NCBI RefSeq assembly: GCF_001982635.1
Contig: NZ_MKFI01000001.1
Coordinates: forward strand, 736,774 to 800,773
Source: Bradyrhizobium mercantei
Lineage (GTDB): Bacteria > Pseudomonadota > Alphaproteobacteria > Rhizobiales > Xanthobacteraceae
DNA length: 64,000 nucleotides
Direction of reading: 5' to 3'
Part shown: piece by piece, positions 25,732-34,956 of the stretch
How positions within the stretch are numbered: position 1 is the first letter of the stretch
Layout of the letters: each line of letters opens with the position of its first letter
Program-made: the position numbers and the translations under genes
Notes under the pieces: model-generated
The model's input: the letters and a program-made list of their open reading frames with translations, nothing else
Database searches by the model: none
Told to the model about the DNA's origin: nothing

Positions 25732-26535
25732 TTAGGCGAAATGGCAACTCACGGATCCGAACGATCCGAAGTCGGCATGGATCGTGTCACCATGTCGAGC
25801 TTCGATCGGCCGAATGAACGACCCTGCGAGCACCACCTGCCCGGCTTCGATCCGCTCGCCGTAGCCGGCCACTCGGTTCGCAAGCCACACAATACCGCGA
25901 GCAGGATTGTTCAGGACGCCTGCTCCGAGCCCCGTCTCCTCGACGACGGCATTTCGTGAGACAATAGCCCCCATCCAGCGCATGTCCACGTCGACAGGGC
26001 GCACCGGCCGGCCGCCCAGAATTATGCCGGCATCGGCGGCATTGTCCGCGATCGTATCGACGATAGTCCGTGTCTTCTTGGTAGTCGGGTCGGAACGCAC
26101 GATCCGTGTATCAAGAATTTCGAGAGCCGGCATGACGTAAGCCGTTGCGTCTAGGACATCAAACAATGTCACGTTCGGTCCTTTGAGGGACTTGCTCATG
26201 AAGAATGCGATCTCGGCCTCAATGCGGGGCTGAATGAAACGGTTAGCGGGGATCGTTGCGCTATCGTCAAACACCATATCGTCGAACAGGACGCCGGAAT
26301 CGGGGATGTCAATGTTCAACGCGGCCTGCATCGTCCTCGACGTCAGACCAATCTTCCAACCAATGACCGCCCGGCCCGCCTCGATCTTCCGTTTGTTCCA
26401 CGCAGCCTGGACGACGTACGCGTCGTCCATAGTCATATTCGGGTATTTGAGCGACAGCAGTCCTATCTGGGTTCTGTTTCGCTCGGCAGCATCCAGACTG
26501 GCGACAGCTTCCTCAACTTCATCGTCCGTCAGCAT
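25732..26535 (-). CDS. hpaH: 2-oxohept-4-ene-1,7-dioate hydratase
   Basis: 267 residues, the usual length of HpaH/HpcG, which adds water to the oxo-heptenedioate produced after HpaG. The metal ligands Glu106 and Glu108 (RIEAEIAFF) and Glu139 (PALEIL) keep the E. coli numbering, and Lys61 lies in GWKIGLTS. It starts 3 bp after the FAH-family gene on the same strand, so it is the last gene of the second hpa set. The first hpa set at 2-5.4 kb has no hydratase, so this copy may serve both. Confidence 0.93.
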   Translation of the reverse strand: MLTDDEVEEAVASLDAAERNRTQIGLLSLKYPNMTMDDAYVVQAAWNKRKIEAGRAVIGWKIGLTSRTMQAALNIDIPDSGVLFDDMVFDDSATIPANRFIQPRIEAEIAFFMSKSLKGPNVTLFDVLDATAYVMPALEILDTRIVRSDPTTKKTRTIVDTIADNAADAGIILGGRPVRPVDVDMRWMGAIVSRNAVVEETGLGAGVLNNPARGIVWLANRVAGYGERIEAGQVVLAGSFIRPIEARHGDTIHADFGSFGSVSCHFA

Positions 26536-26538
26536 CGA

Positions 26539-27414
26539 TTACTTCTCGTCCTCTATCGTATTCCGCAACGTTCCTAAGCCTTGCGCAGCGACCTCGACCA
26601 CGTCGCCCGGCTTGAGCCAGCGCGGAGGATCCAAGCGCGCTCCCGCCCCCGTCGGCGTTCCCGTCACCAGAACGTCCCCGGGAACGAGCGTGGTGAAGGT
26701 CGAGACGTAGTTGATGATCTTGCGAAAAGAGAAGATCATCCGTGACGTACGATCAGATTGACGCAGCTCGCCATTGACACGCGTCTCCAACTTGATGTCG
26801 GCGATCTGAGATTCGTCACGGAACGGAACCAGCCATGGTCCGATCGAGCCGCTGCCGTCGAAATACTTGCCCTGCGTCACGTTGAACTTCGCGTGGCGGA
26901 CCCAGTCACGAAGCGTGCCCTCGTTGCAAAGCGACAGCGCGGCTATGTGGTCCAGCGCCTGCGCTTCGGAGATCCGACGCCCGGCGCGGCCGATCACGAT
27001 CACGACTTCGCCCTCATAATCCAACTGCTGGGACTCGGCAGGTCGAAGCAAGGGCCGATCGTGTCCGACGAAGGATCGGGGGAATCGAACGAAGAGCGAA
27101 GGATTTGGCGGCGCGGCCTGGTTATCCTTGTACTCCTCGTTGCGGTCGGGATAGTTGACGCCGACGCAGATGATCTTCTCCGGCGAAGGCACGGGGATCT
27201 CATACCGCAATGAGGAAAGCTCGAGATCGGCAGGAAGGCCAGACGCATCCGTCAGCAGGTGCTCCAGGGCGCCCTCCGCCACGACCTCGCTTAAGTCGCG
27301 CCATCGCTCGCCGTAGCGTCTAGACAGGTCCACGACTCCATCGCCCTTCACGAGGCCGTATCCCGGCCTCCCGGCGTGGGAGAAGCTCATAAGCCTGACG
27401 GAAGGTTCGGTCAT
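26539..27414 (-). CDS. Fumarylacetoacetate hydrolase-family protein, HpaG-like (second copy)
   Basis: 291 residues, very similar to the protein at 4542-5438, with the same E-x-E metal pair (LDYEGEVVIVI), VTQGKYFD and GDVLVTGTPTGAGA. It lies between hpaD and hpaH on the minus strand, the expected place for the decarboxylase/isomerase step of homoprotocatechuate degradation. The start ATG 27414 is 43 bp after the hpaD stop. Full HpaG activity from a single-domain protein is not certain. Confidence 0.87.
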   Translation of the reverse strand: MTEPSVRLMSFSHAGRPGYGLVKGDGVVDLSRRYGERWRDLSEVVAEGALEHLLTDASGLPADLELSSLRYEIPVPSPEKIICVGVNYPDRNEEYKDNQAAPPNPSLFVRFPRSFVGHDRPLLRPAESQQLDYEGEVVIVIGRAGRRISEAQALDHIAALSLCNEGTLRDWVRHAKFNVTQGKYFDGSGSIGPWLVPFRDESQIADIKLETRVNGELRQSDRTSRMIFSFRKIINYVSTFTTLVPGDVLVTGTPTGAGARLDPPRWLKPGDVVEVAAQGLGTLRNTIEDEK

Positions 27415-27457
27415 TTCATTGTCTTCCGATGGAAGGCCTCGATCGCGTCCTGACTGA

Positions 27458-28438
27458 TCACGGCGCCACGATGGGCGTGGCTTTCAGATCGGGCTCCTTG
27501 ATGGCGACGCCTTGGAACGGCGTGCCCTCTTCGAACCACGATCGAGGTGCAGGAGCGCCCCAGAGCGTTTGACGTTGCGGATCCTTGAGGCTCCACTTCA
27601 GCGGCTCGAGATCGGGATCCACCGTCTGATAGTCGGAGCAATAGAACTCGACGCGGTGCCCGTCCGGATCGCGAACGTACAGGAAGAAGGCGTTCGACAA
27701 GCCATGCCGCCCGGGGCCGCGCTCGATGTTCGAGACGTAGCCGGTCGTGGCCATGAGATCGAGAAGATCAATGATGTTCAGCGGCGTCGGGACCCAGAAT
27801 GCCACATGATGAAGACGGGGACCGCTACCATTCGTGAACGCGATATCGTGAACGCCACCTTTCCGATGCATCCAGGCGGCCCATAGACGGCCTGTCACCT
27901 CGTCCTCGGTGTATTCGGTCGTCCGGAAACCGAGCTCGTTGTAGAAGGCGACCGCCTCATCGACGTTGCTCATGAAGAAATTGAAGTGGTCGATGCGGAG
28001 AGGTTTCACCCCCTTGTACAATCCGTATTTCTGATGGATCGGAGCGAGCCTGTCCATCTTCGCGTAGAACTCAAGGGGCGTGCCGTGCGGATCGCTCGTC
28101 AACAACGTACGCGATTGGAACGGACGATCGATCCAACGTACGGGAAGTCCGCGGGATTCGAAAAACCCCTGCGCCGCATCAAGATCCTTTTCGTCGAAAA
28201 GCTTGAAGCTCAGGTGTCGCGCGGCGGGCTCGTCGCCCTTTCTCAGGATCAGACAGTGATGTCCCCGTTCCTCCAGCGCGCGGAGAGTGATCATCTGACT
28301 GTCTTCGAACGTCACCTGCAAGCCCAGCGTGTCGACATAGAACGCGCGGCTCGCCTTCAGATCGCGCACGACGAGTTCCACGTGACTCAGACGGACGATG
28401 TTGACGGGCGGATACAGATTAGCGACAGGTATTGCCAT
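27458..28438 (-). CDS. hpaD: 3,4-dihydroxyphenylacetate 2,3-dioxygenase (second copy)
   Basis: 326 residues, colinear with the copy at 3498-4478. The metal residues recur in RIDHFN, RLHHVAF and HRVEFY, and the second-sphere histidine in GVHDIAF. ATG 28438 is chosen because GGGGAGAAAA precedes it. It lies 25 bp after the truncated hpaE. With its own promoter side removed by the IS-linked deletion upstream, its expression may now depend on a new promoter. Confidence 0.92.
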   Translation of the reverse strand: MAIPVANLYPPVNIVRLSHVELVVRDLKASRAFYVDTLGLQVTFEDSQMITLRALEERGHHCLILRKGDEPAARHLSFKLFDEKDLDAAQGFFESRGLPVRWIDRPFQSRTLLTSDPHGTPLEFYAKMDRLAPIHQKYGLYKGVKPLRIDHFNFFMSNVDEAVAFYNELGFRTTEYTEDEVTGRLWAAWMHRKGGVHDIAFTNGSGPRLHHVAFWVPTPLNIIDLLDLMATTGYVSNIERGPGRHGLSNAFFLYVRDPDGHRVEFYCSDYQTVDPDLEPLKWSLKDPQRQTLWGAPAPRSWFEEGTPFQGVAIKEPDLKATPIVAP

Positions 28439-28463
28439 TTTTCTCCCCACTTCCTGCGTTTCT

Positions 28464-29735
28464 TTAATTGGCTAGCTTGGAGATCCGGCGAGGCGCCGTC
28501 GCGAAGGCAACGTTCTTCGTCTCCATGTAGAAGTCGAACGACCAGTCGCCGCCGTCTCGGCCGATGCCGGACCCTTTTACGCCCCCGAACGGCGTGGGCA
28601 GGTGCCGAACATTCTCTGAATTCACCCAAATCATGCCCGCTTCCAGCTCTTCGCTGAATCGAAGGGCTCGCATGACGTCAGAGGTCCACAGATAGCCGGC
28701 CAGACCGTATTGCACGTCGTTCGCGAGCGCGAGCGCCTGGCTCTCGTCCTCGAACGAAATGGCGGTCAGAACGGGACCGAAGATTTCCTCTTGCGCGATC
28801 CGCATCCGATTGTTCGCGTCGACGAACAAGGTAGGCAAAACGTAGCACCCTCCGCCCGGGCCCGAGACCTTCTCGCCACCGGCGGCGACTTTCGCGCCCT
28901 CGGAACGTCCCAGGTCTATGTAGCTCAGGACCTTCTTTTCGTGGACCGGATGGATCAGAGGACCGACGACGGTGTCTGGATCAAGGGGGTGCCCTATCTT
29001 GATGCGCTTTGCCTTCTCGGCGACCGCCCGGGTGAATTTCTGGTAGACGCTCTTTTCGACGAACAACCGCGACGATGAGGTGCATCGTTCGCCGTTGTTC
29101 GAATAGATCATGAAAACTGCGGCGTCGGCTGCCCGCTCCAGATCGGCGTCCGCGAACACGACCATCGGATTTTTGCCGCCCAGCTCGAAGTGGACGCGCT
29201 TGAGCGTGTCCGCACCTTGCTTCAAGATCATGGCGCCCGTCCGGCTCTCGCCGACGAAGCCAATTGCCTTGATAGCCGGGTGCTCCGTGAGAGCCTTTCC
29301 TGCGTCTTCTCCCAGTCCGTTGACGAGATTCCAAACGCCCCTCGGCAGTCCGGCGCTCTCCGCGATCTCTACCAGTAGGCGCGCGGTTAGCGGCGAGAAT
29401 TCGGCCGGCTTATGGACGACGGTGCAACCGGCTGCCAGGGCGGGCGCAATTTTCCACGTCGACAGCATGAACGGAACGTTCCATGGAGTGATGATCCCGA
29501 CCGGCCCGATGGGCGTGCGCCCCGTCAGATTGAGCTGATCGACGGTGCGAAGGGTCTTGCCATCCCGCGCTTCGGGCGCGCGGTCCGCAAAGAAGCGAAA
29601 GTTTTCGGCCCCGCGAAGAGCTGCCTGCGACATGAACCGGTACGGCTGACCTGTATCCATGCATTCGACCAGCGCGATCTCCTCTGCCCGCGCTACGATC
29701 GCATCCGCGATCGTGTGAAGGATCCGGCGGCGCTC
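28464..29735 (-). pseudogene. hpaE: 5'-truncated hpaE (aldehyde dehydrogenase) fused to an IS remnant
   Basis: Residues from about 85 to the C-terminus of the HpaE at 1968 are present in one frame, including IITPWNVPFM, FELGGKNP, NGERCTSSSR and EEIFGPVL. Homology to HpaE begins at RRRILHTIADAIVARAEE near 29735, where it meets the cut end of an IS5-type transposase. The first 80 or so residues, which help form the NAD-binding domain, are missing. An internal ATG at 29660 leaves 398 residues, but that product would lack part of the fold. I treat it as non-functional. Confidence 0.85.
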
Positions 29736-30145
29736 AACGCCAGCCGTACCGGGAGACCATTATCGACCACCGCATGGATTTTGCTGGTCAAGCCGCCGCG
29801 TGACCTTCCCATCGACTGCCGCTGGTTCCTGGTGATGCAGGCCCTATGCTGATGAACGTGGACGATCGAGGTGTCGATCATCTGGACAGCGGCATCGTGG
29901 GCAGCGGCAAGCTCGTCTATGGTGCGGCCCCAGACACCGGCCCGCCGCCACCTAACGAAGCGGTTGTAGCACGTGGTGTACGGACCAAATGCCTCGGGCA
30001 GATCACGCCAGGGTGCTCCGGATCGCAAAACCCAGAAAATTCCATTGAGAACGCGTCGGTCGTTTACCCGGGGAACGCCACGCGGCTTGTTCGGCAGCAT
30101 CGGCTTGATGGCGGTCCATTCATGATCCGCGAGTTCGTAGCGCAT
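29735..30145 (-). mobile_element. IS5-family transposase remnant (3' part deleted)
   Basis: From ATG 30145 the frame encodes about 136 residues of an IS5/IS427-type transposase: MRYELADHEWTAIKPMLP, WRDLPEAFGP, YNRFVRWRRAGVW, the catalytic-region Asp in MIDTSIVHVHQH, and GRSRGGLTSKIHAVVD. It ends abruptly after LPVRLALS, where hpaE sequence begins. The C-terminal part with the remaining catalytic residues and the right end of the IS are gone. The left end should lie between 30146 and 30360 but I could not fix the terminal repeat. It cannot be mobile by itself. Confidence 0.88.
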
Positions 30146-30380
30146 GATTCGAGCCCCCAGTTCGGGAGTTTGAATCACGGAGGTCTGGCCAAGCGCAACG
30201 CTTCTGGCCCGACCCCGTTCGGCGCTTGCGGGCTGGAGCCGACATCGACCTGCCGACAATCGCCGATGAAACCGTCGAAAATGACCCCCATACCAAACAG
30301 ACTGGTCCCGAAAGCTTTGCGGCTGTTTGTACTGGAGAGAAAGCGTGCGATCCGATAAATGAGCGTGGACGGAGGACGCC

Positions 30381-31169
30381 ATGGAAGCGGATGATGTAAG
30401 ACGGGCTTGGGAAGCTAACGCAGATGCTTGGACGCGACACAGCCGGGCCGGGTATGACATTTATCGAGACGCCCTGAATACACCAGCATTCCTCGCGGCC
30501 CTGCCGACAGTCAAGGACTTGAAGGGACTCGATATCGGTTGTGGCGAAGGCAGCAATACGCGGCAAGTGGCTCGTCTCGGGGCGAACATGCACGCGATTG
30601 ATATAGCGCCCACCTTTATCCGCCACGCAGAGGAAGCCGAGCAAACTGAGCCGCTGGGCATCACCTATCGTACAGGTGACGCTGTGAGTCTGCCCTTTGA
30701 GGACGACACGTTCGATTTCGCAACCGCATTCATGTCCCTGATGGACGTGCCCAACCAACGCGCCGCGCTATCAGAAGCCTGTCGAGTGCTCCGACCGGGC
30801 GCATTCCTGCAATTTTCGATCCTGCATCCCTGCTTTGTGTCACCGTATCGAAAGACTCTGAAGGATGAGCACGGCCGGCGCGTAGCCATACAGAATGCTG
30901 GTTACTTCGACAATATTGACGGCCGTATAGATGCTTTTTGGTTCGAGACCTTGCCGGATGAGCTCCGCCAGCAAGATGGCCCTTTTCGCGTCCCTCGCTT
31001 TCATAGAACCCTAAGTCAGTGGGTCGAGATGATCACTATGGCAGGGCTGACTATCGAACAATTCGTCGAACCATGTGCTAGTTTGGAGTTAGCAAGCAAG
31101 GAGCCCGTGGTTGCAGACACCCGGATTGCTCCGATGTCACTGATCGTGCGCGTGAAAAAGCCTATGTGA
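30381..31169 (+). CDS. Class I SAM-dependent methyltransferase
   Basis: 262 residues. Motif I is LDIGCGEGSNTRQVARLG near residue 50, the acidic residue of motif II is in AIDIAPTFI, and TGDAVSLPFEDDTFDFA is the methyltransf_11 post-motif. It resembles UbiE/SmtA-type small-molecule methylases. GGAGGACGCC precedes ATG 30381. It stands alone between the IS remnant and a run of non-coding DNA, so it may have come in with the IS-linked rearrangement. Substrate unknown. Confidence 0.9.
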   Translation: MEADDVRRAWEANADAWTRHSRAGYDIYRDALNTPAFLAALPTVKDLKGLDIGCGEGSNTRQVARLGANMHAIDIAPTFIRHAEEAEQTEPLGITYRTGDAVSLPFEDDTFDFATAFMSLMDVPNQRAALSEACRVLRPGAFLQFSILHPCFVSPYRKTLKDEHGRRVAIQNAGYFDNIDGRIDAFWFETLPDELRQQDGPFRVPRFHRTLSQWVEMITMAGLTIEQFVEPCASLELASKEPVVADTRIAPMSLIVRVKKPM

Positions 31170-31457
31170 AGCTCAATGGGCGACTGTGCTTTGGTTCGTA
31201 TTATGGGAGCCGTCAGCGCTTTGGCGTTGCTGACAGCGCCGAAGTTCGAGTGCTTAGTGTGGCAGCTACTTCCGCAATTGGCCGATCGCGTCATTTGCTG
31301 CGGTTGCACAAGGGCGGTCGCTATCGGAGAAAAGCGGATATCGCCGACGGTTTATGAGTACGCGGCCTAAATAGATCCGGTGATTACGTCCGGCACATCC
31401 AACATCAGTTCGACTTTGCGGCGCGCGAGATCGCTTCCTTCTCCCACTCGCAGCCGC
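31170..31457. other. Intergenic stretch with no recognisable gene
   Basis: About 290 bp between the methyltransferase and the terminator of the LivK-like gene. Two overlapping short frames on the plus strand start at 31166 and 31176, but they overlap each other and show no family features. I do not support a gene here. Confidence 0.5.
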
Positions 31458-31489
31458 GCAAAAGAAAACCCGGCACGGTGTGCCGGGTT
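31458..31489 (-). terminator. Intrinsic terminator of the LivK-like gene
   Basis: On the minus strand AACCCGGCAC-ACC-GTGCCGGGTT forms a perfect 10-bp stem with a 3-base loop, followed by TTCTTTT. It lies 65 bp downstream of the binding-protein stop. This is the clearest rho-independent terminator in the window. Confidence 0.88.
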
Positions 31490-31553
31490 CAAGTTGGGCC
31501 GCCCAATCGGGCAGCTCGGGAGAACTCGTTCGAGGACTTTGCGCCGTGCTCAC

Positions 31554-32720
31554 TTAATCCACGATCTTCCAATCGCCTTTTTCGATCTCAAGAAGTCGGA
31601 GGGATTCGAAGGAAAGACCATTGTGGTCCTTCTCGCTCATATTGAATGTGCCATTTGCTCCGACGAGGTCGCGCGTCCGCTCCAGCGCATCCCGCACTTT
31701 CTCCTTGTCGAAGCTGCCCGCCCGCTTCACGGCCTCGATGTATAAAAGAACGCCATCGAACGCATTCACGCCAAACGCCGACACGGGCTCCTTGTACTGT
31801 GTTTCGTACCGATGCTGGTAATCCATCACTACAGACTTTTGCCGGTCCTCCGCCGGCACCTTGTCGGCCACGATGCCGGCGGCGGCTGGGATCCGGACTC
31901 CTTCACCCGCCGCGCCCGTCACTTTCACGAACTCCTTCGAAGCGACGCCGTGCGACTGATACATCGGCAAGCGCATGTCGAGTTGCCTGTAGTTTTTGAC
32001 GGCTATGACGGCTCCCGATCCGAAGCCCCAGACCAACAGAGCTTGCGCTTGGGGATTGCCTCGGATTTTGGTGAGCTGCACGGTCGTGTCCGTGTCCTTC
32101 GCCCCGTAGATCTCGTCCGCGACGATCTGAATTCCATACGCGGGAGCCGCGTTCAATATCTGATCGCGGCCTGCTTTGCCGAAACCAGAATCCTCCGAGA
32201 GAAGCGCGACTTTCGTTAGCCCGCGTCGCTTCAGGTCTACGAAAACCTTTTCCGCCGCCATCCGGTCGCTATGGGGCACCTTGAACACCCACTTGCGCAC
32301 GGGGTTTACGATCACTCCGGCTCCCCCGAACGAAATAAAGGGCATTCCCGTTTTTTCGGCGAGCGGCGCGACGGCCATGCTGGTGGCGGTCGTGCTCCCG
32401 CCGATCAGGACATCGACGTTGTCGTTGTCGAGAAGGCGCTTGGCTAAACCTACCGCCCTGTCTGCCGCTCCTCCGTCATCGTAAAGGACCAGCTCGAGCT
32501 GTCGCCCAAGAAGGCCCCCGCCTGCATTAATCCGGCCGATTTCGGCTTCCATAGTCTTTTTTGCGGGCTCACCGAGATAGGCAGCCGGGCCGCTGGTGGT
32601 GAGGAACGAACCAATCCTTATCGACCGCTCAGCGGCCGCACCGAACTGCGGCGACACGATCAAACCAAGGCCGACGACCACCGAAGCGATAGTCTTAAGG
32701 CCTCCGATGAACTTCGGCAT
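31554..32720 (-). CDS. ABC transporter substrate-binding protein, branched-chain amino acid type (LivK-like)
   Basis: 388-residue periplasmic binding protein with a signal peptide ending near AAA-ERS. The family pattern is RIGSFLTTSGPAAYLGEP at the mature N-terminus and INAGGGLLGRQLELVLYDD. Related proteins in catabolic clusters bind aromatic acids. ATG 32720 follows GGGAGGAAACAC. The livFGMH genes at 38.3-42.3 kb lack a binding protein, so this is the likely partner. It is divergent from the MarR gene, with an operator between them and a terminator after it. Confidence 0.92.
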   Translation of the reverse strand: MPKFIGGLKTIASVVVGLGLIVSPQFGAAAERSIRIGSFLTTSGPAAYLGEPAKKTMEAEIGRINAGGGLLGRQLELVLYDDGGAADRAVGLAKRLLDNDNVDVLIGGSTTATSMAVAPLAEKTGMPFISFGGAGVIVNPVRKWVFKVPHSDRMAAEKVFVDLKRRGLTKVALLSEDSGFGKAGRDQILNAAPAYGIQIVADEIYGAKDTDTTVQLTKIRGNPQAQALLVWGFGSGAVIAVKNYRQLDMRLPMYQSHGVASKEFVKVTGAAGEGVRIPAAAGIVADKVPAEDRQKSVVMDYQHRYETQYKEPVSAFGVNAFDGVLLYIEAVKRAGSFDKEKVRDALERTRDLVGANGTFNMSEKDHNGLSFESLRLLEIEKGDWKIVD

Positions 32721-32760
32721 GTGTTTCCTCCCTGGACGCACTCTGTGGTGCTCGTGATTG

Positions 32761-32780
32761 TGAGTTGAATTATCAACTCA
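32761..32780. promoter_or_regulatory. MarR operator between livK-like and marR genes
   Basis: TGAGTTGAATTATCAACTCA is an inverted repeat of TGAGTTGA with a 4-bp spacer, 41 bp from the binding-protein start and 81 bp from the marR start. A second, imperfect copy stands at 33557 on the other side of the marR gene. Control of both divergent genes by the MarR protein is inferred. Confidence 0.72.
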
Positions 32781-32860
32781 ATACCCGGAGTTGTCAAACG
32801 TCCCCGACGGACTTAGGACCTCACATGCGAACTCATCCCAACACGTGACCTAGGCGGCAA

Positions 32861-33430
32861 ATGGCAAGAGCGCCCGCAAAGAAACTTGAAAAGCCCGGGA
32901 AAGGCCCGAAAGAACCGGGTAGGAAGCCACGCGATCCGGAATCGTCCCTTCGCATAGGCGGACGTCTGGCGCTCGACCTCGATCGACACATTCCGGTGCT
33001 GCTCGTGTTCCTCTCGAACAAGTTCACCAATGGCACGTCCCAGATCTATCGGAGGCACTTCGGCGTTGGAGTCATCGAGTGGCGGTGCATGGCTCTTCTC
33101 ATCGTCGAACCCTGGATTTCGCCGAACCGGATCTGTCAGGTCATCGGGCTCGACAAGGCGGCCGTCAGTCGCGCGATCCGTACGCTCGAGGAGAGCGGCC
33201 TGGTTCGGGTGCGTTCGAACAGCCAGCGAAGCCGATTTCTAGAGGTTGCACTCACGGAAAAGGGGGCGGCGCTCCACGACAGGATCGTTCAAGTCGCCTT
33301 CGAAAGGGAAAGGCGACTGACTGCTGACCTCGGGCCCGAGGAGCGCGAAGTGCTTATCCGGGCGCTGAAAAAGATGCTCGCCCGCATCGACAGCGTAAAT
33401 GGTCCCATCGTAATTCCACCGGAGAATTGA
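32861..33430 (+). CDS. MarR-family transcriptional regulator
   Basis: 189 residues. A basic N-terminal extension (ARAPAKKLEKPGKGPKEPG) precedes the MarR core; the winged helix is at about 90-140 (ISPNRICQVIGLDKAAVSRAIRTLEESGLV). Regulators of this type repress aromatic-degradation genes and release DNA on binding a phenolic ligand. Its gene is flanked by two TGAGTTGA-type operators, which suggests control of the livK-like gene, itself, and the P450 operon. Confidence 0.9.
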   Translation: MARAPAKKLEKPGKGPKEPGRKPRDPESSLRIGGRLALDLDRHIPVLLVFLSNKFTNGTSQIYRRHFGVGVIEWRCMALLIVEPWISPNRICQVIGLDKAAVSRAIRTLEESGLVRVRSNSQRSRFLEVALTEKGAALHDRIVQVAFERERRLTADLGPEEREVLIRALKKMLARIDSVNGPIVIPPEN

Positions 33431-33556
33431 GCCACGCGACTGCACTCTGGTTCTTTCTAAACTCGGCTGCCTCTGATCAGCATTCTCTAGTCTGAAGCTT
33501 CGGTAGAGAAGTTGCTCGCCCCGATTCACGATGGGAAGGCTCTCACGAACATCGAG

Positions 33557-33576
33557 TGAGTTGACATACCAACTGA
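33557..33576 (+). promoter_or_regulatory. Second MarR operator, before the P450-ferredoxin operon
   Basis: TGAGTTGA-CATA-CCAACTGA repeats the site at 32761 with an exact left half and two changes in the right half. It lies about 145 bp before the P450 start at 33721, in an otherwise gene-free 290-bp gap. Confidence 0.6.
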
Positions 33577-33720
33577 CTCGCATTAGCGTTTCCCCTGTCA
33601 GCCTTCAGAAAAACGGGCGACACGGGATGGAAGAGCCAATCGGAGCTAGGCGACCCTCAGTCGCCTATCGATGAAGCTTACCTCCCGCACCGCGATGACG
33701 GCAAAACAGGGAGGACCAGC

Positions 33721-34950
33721 ATGTCGACGGCACCGTTGCAAGCCGAACTGACTTCAGAACCGCTCGTCAGTTGTCCGGTCTCTCGCCTAGATCCTTTTGG
33801 GCGCGAATTCCTCACTGACCCCTATCCTTTTCATGGAGAACTCCGAGACGCCGGTCCCGTCGTTTGGCTTGAGCGTTACCAGGTTTGGGGCTTTGCCCGT
33901 CACGCCGAAGTGTACGCGGCCATGCAGGACTGGCAGACCTATTCGTCTGCGGCGGGCGTCGGCATAGACGATTTTCGCAAGAACAAGGCGTGGCGACCCC
34001 CAAGCCTGCTGCTTGAGGTCGATCCCCCGCTCCACACGCGCACCCGCGCCGTGATGAGCAAGATTCTCAGCCCTGCGGCCATGCGGCGCCTTCGCGATGA
34101 GTGGCAAACCAGAGCCGACACGTTGGTGGAGAAGCTCATAGAGCGAGAGACCTTCGACGCCGTGAAGGACCTGGCGAGCGTATTCCCAGTATGGGCATTT
34201 CCGGACGCCATCGGGATCGGCATGGAGGGGCGCGAGAACCTCCTGCCCTTCGGCAACATGATCTTTAACTCGTTCGGGCCCCGGAACGAGATCTTCCTGG
34301 AGTCGATCAAAGAGGCGGAGCCGGTCGTTGCCTGGATTTATGGAAAGTGTGCGCGTGATGTTCTGGCCCCCGGCAGCTTCGGTGCGCAAGTCTACGACGC
34401 ACTCGATCGAGGCGAGATTCAGCCCGACGAGGCACCCGTGTTGGTGCGGGCGATGCTCACGGCCGGACTGGATACTACTGTCATCGGCATCGGCTCCTCA
34501 ATACACGCCTTCGCCCTCTATCCGGAGCAGTGGCAAAAGCTGCGGGAAAACCCGACGCTCATCCGCCCCTCCTTCGATGAATTGCTGCGTTGGGCGTCCC
34601 CTGTTCAGACGTTCTTCCGCACGACCACGCGCGACGTGCAGGTCGGCGCAACCATGATCCCGGACGGATCCAAGGTGCTCCTCTTCCTCGGTTCGGCCAA
34701 TCGCGATCCGCGCAAATGGGAGGACCCCGACAAATTCAACATCACGCGCTCGACGACGGGCCATGTGGGCTTTGGAACGGGCATTCACGGGTGTGTCGGA
34801 CAGATGGTCGCGCGAATGGAAGCCGAGGTCGTCCTGACGTCGATGATCAAACGCATCAAGTCGATCGAAATCGTCGGCGAACCCGTTCGGCGTCTCAACA
34901 ATACCCTCCGCTCCTTGTCGAGCCTGCCGGTTCGCGTCACTCCTGCTTGA
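33721..34950 (+). CDS. Cytochrome P450, CYP199A-like (para-substituted benzoate oxidation/O-demethylation)
   Basis: 409 residues behind AGGGAGG. The numbering coincides with CYP199A4 of Rhodopseudomonas palustris: Arg92 and Ser95 (WRPPSLLL) that hold the benzoate carboxylate, Phe182 and Phe185, Arg243, the acid-alcohol pair Asp251/Thr252 (AGLDTT), Phe298 and heme Cys358 (FGTGIHGCVG). Residue 244 is Ala, where CYP199A4 has Ser. That family demethylates 4-methoxybenzoate and related acids. Ferredoxin and reductase genes follow directly, so the whole electron chain is encoded here. Confidence 0.93.
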   Translation: MSTAPLQAELTSEPLVSCPVSRLDPFGREFLTDPYPFHGELRDAGPVVWLERYQVWGFARHAEVYAAMQDWQTYSSAAGVGIDDFRKNKAWRPPSLLLEVDPPLHTRTRAVMSKILSPAAMRRLRDEWQTRADTLVEKLIERETFDAVKDLASVFPVWAFPDAIGIGMEGRENLLPFGNMIFNSFGPRNEIFLESIKEAEPVVAWIYGKCARDVLAPGSFGAQVYDALDRGEIQPDEAPVLVRAMLTAGLDTTVIGIGSSIHAFALYPEQWQKLRENPTLIRPSFDELLRWASPVQTFFRTTTRDVQVGATMIPDGSKVLLFLGSANRDPRKWEDPDKFNITRSTTGHVGFGTGIHGCVGQMVARMEAEVVLTSMIKRIKSIEIVGEPVRRLNNTLRSLSSLPVRVTPA

Positions 34951-34956
34951 GGAATC

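Noticed and set aside
28464..29660. A 398-residue aldehyde dehydrogenase starting at an internal ATG
   Set aside because: Homology continues upstream of this codon to about 29735, where it is cut by the IS junction. It is a truncated gene and not a shorter natural enzyme.
29693..30460. A full 255-residue transposase reading frame on the minus strand
   Set aside because: Only the middle part from the ATG at 30145 is transposase-like. The upstream extension has no family features and the end runs out of frame into hpaE sequence, so it is a remnant.
31166..31370. Two overlapping short frames after the methyltransferase
   Set aside because: They overlap each other in different frames, have no ribosome site and no recognisable motif.
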